Positions 57,549 to 64,000 of a DNA stretch of 64,000 nucleotides are shown here, piece after piece. Origin of the DNA: Orobanche coerulescens (lineage: Eukaryota > Streptophyta > Magnoliopsida > Lamiales > Orobanchaceae); contig JAWKAU010000042.1 in NCBI GenBank assembly GCA_033398695.1, positions 496,001 through 560,000 of the forward strand, read 5' to 3'. The notes beneath the pieces are model-generated. The model was given only the letters and a program-made list of their open reading frames with translations, did not search any database and had not been told where the DNA came from. Numbering within the stretch: position 1 is the stretch's first letter; each line of letters begins with the position of its first letter. The position numbers were made by a program, and so were the translations under genes.

Positions 57549-57743
57549 TGATACGAATTATCCGGGGAGAGGCGGATGCGTATCGTTCGGAGTGTGCGTA
57601 AGAATATCGTAGTGGAAGTCTTTTTACGTCTTATGTCCGTTTTCTCGCCTAAAAATGTCTTCGTATGTGCAGGACGTGTCGTAAGGCCATTTATGTCGAT
57701 CCGTACTTCGTTTTCTTTATTTGGACTACTCAATTTCGTATCA
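57549..57743 (-). repeat. Internally deleted LTR in NA-G
   Basis: 195 bp with both LTR tips (TGATACG, CGTATCA). About 1 kb is missing between GTGGAAGTCTTTT and TACGTCTTATGTCC. The deletion falls on a shared TTTTTACG-like sequence. Only TCCTTA separates it from the left LTR, so the internal region between them is also lost. Confidence 0.82.
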
Positions 57744-57913
57744 TCCCCTCCCCCTTTAAAGCGATTCGTCCTCGAATCGGCATTGATCTCATCTCCAAAG
57801 GGATAAAAGAAAGTCACCAAACAGATAATAAGCCCAAAAATATCGGACGTTCGAGTGTGGCGCAGAACTTTGAGGTGATAAACGAATGGATATTTCAAAG
57901 GGCAACCGACAAA

Positions 57914-58420
57914 CTAACTATCATCATTAACATAAAAATGATAATTATTTTGCGAGGCAAAGCCTTTATCATCGTGGTTGAACTCACCGGATGCAATTTC
58001 AAGAATGAAGAAAATTGCCTCGTAATCATCTTTCACATCAAAATGTTGGAAAGGCTCGTCTTTAGGCTCGGTATCATAAACAGGAACCACTGGATAAATA
58101 TAGCACTGTTCTTCATCTTTATCAAAAATAGGTGACCCATCATAATCATGGATTTCAGGAAGTATGGTCGTGGGGATGTGGATTATGGTGGATGACTGGT
58201 GGTCCATCGTGGCGGCAGTCGTGTGGCATGGTGGTTGTGAGACATGGGAAGCTGGATCTCGATCCGGTACTGCTGTACTAGCGACAATCAGGGCTGCCAA
58301 GACTGGGGAAGATGGCGGTGGCGGCACATGTAAATTGTCGTCATCCCATTGACAAGAACTGTCAAAAACTCCATCAATGGCGGTAGCCAAGTGAGACCAG
58401 AAGAAATCAAATTCCTCCAT
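57914..58420 (-). CDS. NA-G reverse ORF, unknown function
   Basis: A 168-codon frame (MEEFDFFWSHLATAIDG) in the reverse internal region. A Pro-rich middle part is followed by VKDDYEAIFFILEIASGEFN and HDDKGFASQ, which match the family A ORFs at 9329 and 11044. No domain is recognised. It joins this short internal region to family A rather than to the Gag-bearing internal region on the other side of the composite. Expression unknown. Confidence 0.45.
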   Translation of the reverse strand: MEEFDFFWSHLATAIDGVFDSSCQWDDDNLHVPPPPSSPVLAALIVASTAVPDRDPASHVSQPPCHTTAATMDHQSSTIIHIPTTILPEIHDYDGSPIFDKDEEQCYIYPVVPVYDTEPKDEPFQHFDVKDDYEAIFFILEIASGEFNHDDKGFASQNNYHFYVNDDS

Positions 58421-58505
58421 TTTAGTTCCAGAATCGGTATGGCTAGAGACAAGAGATAGTTCTTCACAAGAACTCGTTGAATAAATCGCCCAAGGAGATG
58501 ACCCT

Positions 58506-58523
58506 GGGCTCCGATACCACTTA
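58506..58523 (-). other. Primer-binding site of the reverse NA-G unit
   Basis: On the minus strand TAAGTGGTATCGGAGCCC next to the LTR at 58524, followed by the paired inverted repeat seen in NA-B. Confidence 0.76.
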
Positions 58524-59792
58524 TGATACGAATTCTCCGGGAGAGGTGGATACGTATCGTTCGGAGTGTACGTAGGAATATCGTAGCGGAAGTCTTTTTA
58601 TGATTAGGGGTGTTTTTGGATGTATTTTGTGGGAGTAATATCGAATATGACGATGAAAATTCGAACAAATAAAAAATGGAAGTAATATCGGATAAGTGAT
58701 AATATTGATCAAGAAGTCTTGAACGATCAAGAACAAGGGTTTATCGAATTAGACCTATAACTCGATAAGGTGATTTCTTCCCAAGACCTATTGAGAATCA
58801 ATCGGATTAATATTCGAAAACGCGTTGAATAAAAATCAAGTTTCGATGAAAAGCATTCACCAAGAATAGAAAACACAATGTGTATTCTTATACTTCAACA
58901 TTCATAATACTCTATATGATTACAAGGCTAATCAACTCCTACTTATAGGAGGTGAAGTCTCCTACTACTAAGGAAACAAACAAAAAAATAAAATAATTCA
59001 AAGATTATAAAATCTTTGAATAATCCAAACAAATCAACATAAAATACAAACAAGGAACATAAAATCACAAAATGGGGAAAACATAATCCCTAAAATAAGT
59101 AAAAAGGAAAAGAGAAGTCAAAAATACAAAAAAGTGTATAAAATAAGTGGGCTGTCGGCAGGACTCGACCGTGTCCCGTGACACGGCCGCGGCGCGGTCG
59201 ACAGGCGCCGGCAGGGACTCGACCGTGTCCGCTTGACACGGTCACGGCGCGACAGCAACGTCTGACAGTGACTCGTCCGAGAGTGACTCGGCACGGGCGC
59301 GGCGCGACAGGGACATTCGGCAATGACTCGACCGTGTCCGCTTGACACGGTCGCGGCGTGACAAGGACGTCTGACAGCGACTCGACCGACAGTGACTCGG
59401 CATTGACTCGACCGTGTCCTGGAGCACGGTCGGGCGTCTGGACAGTCATTTTCGGCATTTCTGGGTGAGTAGGACTCGACCGTGTCGCCTGGCACGGTCG
59501 GGTTCGGCTGACAGCGACCTTGGCTGTTCCGGACGAGCAAGACTCGACCGTTACGGACGACACGGTCGAGTCCAGCTAGCAGTGCTCGGCATTTTCCGGC
59601 AGGCATGACTTTTTCCGGCAGGCTGGATATTTTCCGGCCGGTTGGACATTTTTCGGCAGGTTGGACATTCTTTTTACGTCTTATGTCCGTTTTCTCGCCT
59701 AAAATGTCGTCGTATGTGCAGGACGTATCGTAAGGCCATTTATGTCGATCCGTGCTTTGTTTTCTTTATTTGGACTACTCAATTTCGTATCA
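58524..59792 (-). repeat. Inner LTR of NA-G
   Basis: 1269 bp, reverse, TGATACGAATTCTCCGGG to CGTATCA. GC-palindrome region 59155-59580 and leader hairpin 58741-58768. Its tip differs from the outer LTRs (GAGAGGTGG, CGTTCGGAG). Confidence 0.86.
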
Positions 59793-59858
59793 TTCCCTCC
59801 CCCTTTAAAGCGATTCGTCCTCGAATTTCTTGTGAAGAACTATATCTTGACTCTTGTT

Positions 59859-61210
59859 ATGGATTTCTCCAATCTCGATTTCTTGATGAAACTCCGTGAC
59901 GCACTAAACGGCTTACCGGAGCAACGTATGCAAGAAAGACGCAGAGACGATGCCAACGATATTGATTTCTTGGCCAAATTCCGCAGCATACCGGAATTTT
60001 ACGGAGATAGTAATCCAGATGCGTGCATAGATTGGCTCCGTGCTTGTGAGGAGCACTCGGACTTCAAGGCTGCCCCGATCAATCACCGCGTTTCGTTGGT
60101 GGCAAGGCGCCTCCGCGGTAGCGCCGCCGTCTGGTGGCAAAAACTGAAACAGTCCCGTTCACAACAACGTAAGCCAAAAATCAAAGATTGGCAAAAATTC
60201 ACAAAATATTTCAATCGGAGGTTCAAACCATACCATCACTCATTGTTCCCCCACCACCAGTCCTTCGACGCCCCGCCACCGACATTCGATCAAAGGTTTT
60301 TCCCCATCAAGGAATTCCCAGCAGAGTCCTTTCTTGATGAAGATGATGTCCCTACTGTCATTTTTAATGAAGTAGACGAGAAAGAGGTTTCAACGACGCA
60401 ATACAACGAAGAAGACGATTTGGAAGACGATTTGGTTAGTGTTTCCCTAATTGACAAACTTGGATCTTGTCATTATGAGCATGAGCCAATTAATTGCGTT
60501 GGCTAAATTGACCAAAACGGAATTGATGAGCCAAGTGAATTATGGTCAGATGAGTATTTAACACAAGTCGAGCCATTTAAGACTGTGGAAGATAAAATTG
60601 AGCTTGGTACTAAAATTGGCCGGTTCGAAGAAAACGACAATTTTGAGCCTAAATTCTATATTGACTCAGTTTCTGGTGATGGACTTATTGTCTTGGATGA
60701 TTAACAAATTGATGTTAGTAAATTATTTTGTGATGGGCTATTATTGGAGGAGCCCAACAATATTGGAACGGAGAGTTGGTCAGATTATGACGGACCGCCA
60801 GCATTTGATGAGGAACCAGTTGTTGAAGAGAAATCCGTAATAAATCCTGTGTTTTCCATTCTTGATGGTGAAACCGATGTGGAATTATCCGTGTTTCCAA
60901 TTCTGGAGGATGAACCCGATGTGAAATTAACCGTGCGTCCCATTTCAGATGTCCACTCATTTCATGATATCGGTATTACCTGGTGGAGTAATTATTATTA
61001 TTTTATTAATAATGATAGTTATTTTGTTGGTGATTCTCGAGGGGCCCCCACTACCTATCGTCTCAAGATTTTGGGCCATGTACGTACTGCGGACATTTTC
61101 GAGATCAAGTACTTAGAGGCGTTAATTAATTATCTTGATGACGGAGGAAGTTCGGAATTGAGGACAATTCCCTTTAAAGGGGGAGGGGATGATACGGAAT
61201 TGACTAGTCC
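59859..61210 (+). pseudogene. gag: NA-G Gag-like protein with two stops
   Basis: Start ATG at 59859 (MDFSNLDFLMKLRDALNG). The Gag core follows (DACIDWLRACEEH, RRLRGSAAVWWQKLKQSRSQ, WQKFTKYFNRRF), then an acidic region (NEEDDLEDDLVSVSLIDKLG). TAA at 60504-60506 replaces the CAA seen in NA-B (CVGQIDQ), and TAA at 60702-60704 replaces TAC. The same frame continues through NDSYFVGDS, LKILGHVRTADIF, ELRTIPFKGGGDD and the polypurine tract into the LTR module ARIKING...TFLGEKTDI. Open translation goes on to 61877, but that part is GC-repeat low complexity. Confidence 0.8.
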
Positions 61211-62420
61211 GAATAAAGAAGACGGAGCAAGGATCAAAATAAACGGCCTTACAACGCATCATGCACGTACGACTACATTTTTAGGCGAGAAAACGGACAT
61301 AAGACGTAAAAGGAATGTCCAACCTGCCGGAAAATGTCCAACCGACCGGAAAATATCCAACCTGCCGGAAAATATCTCGCCTGCCGGAAAATATCGCACC
61401 TGCCGGAAATGGCCGAGCATTGCCGGCCAAACCCGACCGTGTCGTCCGGCACGGCCCGTGCCGAGATGTCCCAGAATTGTGAAACTGACTGTCGGCCGAA
61501 CCCGACCGTGTCGTCCGACACGGTCGAGTCACACTCTTCCGGATAAGGAGATCTCGCTGTCCGACCAACCCGACCGTGCCAGGCGACACGGTCGAGTCCT
61601 GCCAAACGTCCTTGTCACGCCGCACGGTCGAGTCACCACCGGTCCTTGTCGCGCCGCGCCCGTGCCGGGTCACTGTCAGACGTCCTTGTCGCGCCGCGAC
61701 CGTGTCACGCGGACACGGTCGAGTCCCTGCCGGCGCCTGTCGGCTGCGCCGCGGCCGTGTCACGGGACACGGTCGAGTCCCTGCCGACAGCCCACATATT
61801 TTAAACACTTTTGTGTATTTTTGACTTCTCTTTTCCTTTTTACTTATTTTAGGGATTATGTTTTCCCCATTTTGTGATTTATGTTTCTTGTATGTATTTT
61901 ATTTGATTTGTTTTGATTATTCAAAGATTTTATAAATCTTTGAATTATTTTCTTTTTTTTGTTTGATTCCTTAGACTAAGACTTCACCTCCTATAAGTAG
62001 GAGTTGATTATCATTTGTAATGTAGATAGAGTATTATGAATGTTGAAGTATAAGAATACACATTGTGTCTTCTATTCTTGGTGAATGCTTTTCATCGAAA
62101 CTTGATTTTTATTCGACGCGTTTTTCGAGTATTAATCCGATTGATTCTCAATAGGTCTTGGGAAGAAATCACCTTATCGAATTATAGGTCTAATTCGATA
62201 AACCCTTGTTCTTGATCGTTCAAGTCTTCTTGATCGATATTATCACTTTTCCCGATATTACTTCCATTTTCTATTTGTTCGAATTTTCATCGTCATATTC
62301 GATATTACTCCCACAAAATACATCCAAAAACACCCATACTCGCAAAAATCCTTCCGCTACGATGTTCATACACACACTCCGTCTGATACGTATCCACTTC
62401 TCCCCGGATAATTCGTATCA
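61190..62420 (+). repeat. Right outer LTR of NA-G
   Basis: 1231 bp, forward, TGATACGGAATTGAC to CGTATCA, after the purine tract AAAGGGGGAGGGGA. CCGGAAAAT repeats 61322-61410, GC palindromes 61415-61790, hairpin TTCAAAGATTT-type near 61920, TATAAG box near 61993, leader hairpin 62174-62201 with perfect 11-bp arms. Confidence 0.88.
62174..62201 (+). promoter_or_regulatory. TAGGTC-loop leader hairpin in NA-G right LTR
   Basis: Arms TTATCGAATTA and TAATTCGATAA, perfect, with the loop TAGGTC. Preceded by the conserved CTCAATAGGTCTTGGG. Confidence 0.64.
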
Positions 62421-62425
62421 GTGGA

Positions 62426-62682
62426 GTACGGGTATTCTTTGGGCGGCTAGGAGGTAGAGAGGTAAGCATGTGATTAACGTGGCATACCCTATCTTTTTAG
62501 CAGCGTTGGTCTACTTACTCTGGCAGGAGCAAAATGAGAGGAGATTCGGTCAGAGGCGTCGAGATCCACACACAGTCACTTTCCAGGGGATTGGTCTTGT
62601 TCGTGACATTATCTCTCAGTGTTGGCCGCCTCATTCCTTATCTGTGGTCGTTGTTAGGCATATTTGGAGGGTTGCTTGGTAG
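62426..62682 (+). pseudogene. LINE L5 ORF2, last part
   Basis: Encodes the end of ORF2 (ALVYLLWQEQNERRFGQRRR, RDIISQCW) and stops at TAG near 62680. The 3' UTR and A tail follow to 62810. Confidence 0.82.
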
Positions 62683-62813
62683 CTACATTGTAACTCTCTT
62701 ATTTTTTTTCTGTTTTGTGCTGTTGGTGCACCTTCTGTAATGGTTGCTGGGTACTGGCCAGCCTTGTTGGCCAATCTTATTTATTTAATGCAATTAACTT
62801 TTCCCAAAAAAAA

Positions 62814-63478
62814 CTAAGCATGCACTGTATGAGTGGATTGTCATGCCGTTTGGACTTACCAATGCTCCGAGTACTTTCATGCATTTGATGAACGAAGTAC
62901 TTAAACCATTTTGGGGTGGTTTTTTGTTGTTTATTTGAATGATCTTGTTGGTAAGTGCGTAACATGTCATATTGCGAAGAGCTTGTTCAAGCCAGACGTG
63001 TATATGCCTCTACCGGTTCCGGAAAGGCCATGGGAGGATGTCTCGATGGATTTCATTGTTGCCTTGCCTCGTACCCAACGAGGTAAGGATGCAATTGTGG
63101 TTGTTGTCGTTCGCTTTGCGAAGCTGGCTCATTTTGTTGCTTGTCACAAAACCGATGATGCGAGTAATGTTGCTGACTGAAGTTTGCACATGCTGAATTT
63201 GCGTACAATCGTTCTCCTACTTATGCCACGGCTCACTCACCTTTTGAAGTCGTTTATGGGCTGAATCCATACATGCCGTTGGATCTTATTCCATTGCCGA
63301 GCGATGAGTTAGTACACAAGGATGCAGAGTCTAGGCTGAAGTCGATGGTGAAGTTACATGAGCAAGTGCGTGATCGAATTAAAGAAGTAAATGATGCTTA
63401 CAAGCGAAAGTCTAACAAGCAAAGGAAACTGAGATTATTTGAAGTTGTGGATTTGGTTTGGGTACATTTGAGGAAGGC
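62814..63478 (+). pseudogene. gag-pol: Gyp-3 RT and integrase remnant with two deletions
   Basis: RT motif [20 protein letters not shown] is followed near 62943 by a jump to the integrase zinc region (GKCVTCHIAKS), so about 1.1 kb is missing. The integrase core runs [14 protein letters not shown] to DDASNVAD, then jumps near 63178 to HAEFAYNRSPTYATAHSPF. The motifs holding the second Asp and the Glu of the catalytic triad are lost. It ends at LRKAV where the next LTR begins. Confidence 0.85.
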
Positions 63479-64000
63479 AGTACGAAACAGGGTCTGATGT
63501 GTTTCGTGGGTGTCAACGAAGTGGAAGTATAAGTTCTCGAACGGGAGAAAACGAACAGCAAGCAGCGGGTTGCAACAACGGGCACCATTTTGGTAGTCTA
63601 ACAGCGACAATCGGACAACATGTTTGGTATCCTAGCAGCGACAATCGGACAGCACGCTTGGTATTCTAACAGCGTCAATCGGACAGCACGCTTGGTATTA
63701 TAATAGTAACAATTGGACAACACTTCAGTATTCTGACAGCAACAATTGGACAGCATTTTGGTACAGCAACAATTGGACAGCACTTCGGTATTCCGACAGC
63801 AACAATTGGAAAGCACTTCGGTACAGCAACAATTGGACAGCACTTCGGTATTCCGACAACAACAATCGGACAGCACTCTTGAAAGATCAGGACACGGAAA
63901 TGATAAGGGCACTTCAAACCCTTAGAATTAATCACTATAATCCCCTTAGAATCCTGTTATAAAGAAACGTTCGGAACTATTCTAAGAACTCAAGTTTCTT
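63479..64000 (-). repeat. Partial reverse LTR related to Gyp-5, runs off the window
   Basis: On the minus strand the end of the window (from 64000 inward) matches the Gyp-5 LTR (AAGAAACTTGAGTTCTTAGA, then the GGGTTTGAAGTGCCC segment). Near 63520 it matches the U5 end (GAGAACTTATACTTCC). The tip at about 63479 (CAGTACGAAACAGGG) is diverged. The U5 tandem repeat is expanded here. Confidence 0.75.
63591..63885 (-). repeat. Expanded minisatellite in the Gyp-5-like LTR
   Basis: About nine units with the core ACAGCAACAATTGGACAGCA. Full units are about 34-35 bp and end in TTCGGTATTCCG or TTGGTATTCTA; short units are about 27 bp. Full and short units alternate in the right half. In Gyp-5 the matching part is a shorter, more degenerate array. 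Confidence 0.75.

Larger units (their letters stand above)
56322..62420. mobile_element. NA-G, rearranged composite element with inverted outer LTRs
   Basis: One TSD GTGGA (56317-56321, 62421-62425) flanks the whole block. Order: LTR reverse (56322-57542), six bases, internally deleted LTR reverse (57549-57743), internal region reverse (57744-58523), LTR reverse (58524-59792), a short polypurine end reverse (to about 59826), Gag-like internal region forward (about 59827-61189), LTR forward (61190-62420). The two outer LTRs share private variants (GAGAAGTGGATACGTATCAG) not found in the inner ones, so they look like a sister pair, yet they face opposite ways. Confidence 0.85.
28730..62810 (+). 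mobile_element. LINE L5, split into four parts by later insertions
   Basis: Parts 28730-29782, 30751-31506, 55507-56321 and 62426-62810 read as one continuous LINE of about 3 kb when the three insertions and their TSD copies are removed. The 5' end is truncated upstream of the reverse transcriptase. The 3' end has the family end CAATTAACTTTTCCC plus eight A (62806-62813). It inserted in the RT region of Gyp-3. No clear TSD is visible. Confidence 0.88.
26035..63478 (+). mobile_element. Gyp-3, decayed Ty3/gypsy element, outer shell of the nest
   Basis: Pieces 26035-28729 and 62811-63478 belong to one gypsy element related to Gyp-4. LINE L5 with all its later insertions splits it inside the RT region (CGGCTTTCA before, AAACTAAGCATG after). 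The 5' LTR is truncated at the left by the RNase-H LINE. The right part has two internal deletions and is cut off by the LTR at 63479, so no 3' LTR is visible. Confidence 0.82.

Noticed and set aside
57576..57806. Several short frames in the deleted LTR and internal borders of NA-G as genes
   Set aside because: They are shadows of LTR and purine-tract sequence and do not match any conserved frame.
61415..61790. Regularly repeated palindromes as a possible CRISPR array
   Set aside because: Units and spacers vary irregularly, occur inside LTRs on a plant-type background, and no cas gene is present.
1..64000. A host single-copy gene or a defence or metabolic gene cluster
   Set aside because: Nearly every stretch is assigned to an LTR element, a LINE or the satellite; no other coding region with recognisable domains remains.

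Overview
The window is repeat DNA from a plant nuclear genome, most likely an angiosperm with a large repeat-rich genome. Reasons: Ty3/gypsy elements whose primer-binding sites resemble the 3' end of initiator tRNA-Met, plant L1-type LINEs, and deep nesting of LTR elements with 5-bp target-site duplications (TSDs). I see no host gene, tRNA, rRNA or CRISPR array. The species cannot be named from the sequence.

Layout, left to right. 1-12379 is a tandem array of a short non-autonomous LTR element (family A) inserted in a LINE. It is itself hit by a mosaic solo LTR (774-1847, TSD GTTAC) and by a reverse-strand gypsy element, Gyp-1 (2926-9044, TSD TAACA). 12380-24483 is LINE sequence holding Gyp-2 (12714-22203), whose 3' LTR took two further LINE insertions. 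24484-25558 is a tandem satellite with alternating 201/142-bp spacing. 25559-26034 is the 3' end of a different, RNase-H-bearing LINE. From 26035 to 63478 a decayed gypsy element (Gyp-3) is the outer shell of a nest: Gyp-3 contains LINE L5 (28730-62810). L5 contains a mosaic solo LTR (29783-30745, TSD GTCGA), Gyp-4 (31507-55506, TSD AGTGG) and a rearranged composite element NA-G (56322-62420, TSD GTGGA). Gyp-4 contains NA-E (31812-36618, TSD TATAG) and Gyp-5 (37805-50538, TSD AAAGA). Gyp-5 contains NA-B (40083-44825, TSD AAGGT). The window ends in a reverse-strand LTR related to Gyp-5 with an expanded minisatellite.

How the parts work together. Gyp-1, -2, -3 and -4 are related Gag-Pol elements (Gag, CCHC knuckle, protease, RT, RNase H, integrase). 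All copies here carry stops or frameshifts. Families A, B, E and G are short and lack pol. B, E and G encode a Gag-like protein homologous to the N-terminal Gag of the Gyp-1/4 group. They share with that group the LTR tips (TGATAC...GTATCA), the primer-binding site, the polypurine tract and its flanking reading frame. They also share a leader block that can fold into a hairpin with a TAGGTC loop, placed about 160-175 nt downstream of the TATA box, with compensatory changes in the stem. Gyp-5 (CRM-like) lacks this block. I infer a mobilisation partnership: non-autonomous elements carry the RNA signals, and perhaps capsid-related proteins, of an autonomous gypsy lineage. Three other observations stand out: a peptide module encoded across the polypurine tract into the LTR that looks protein-constrained, mosaic LTRs, and a composite whose matching outer LTRs are inverted inside one TSD.
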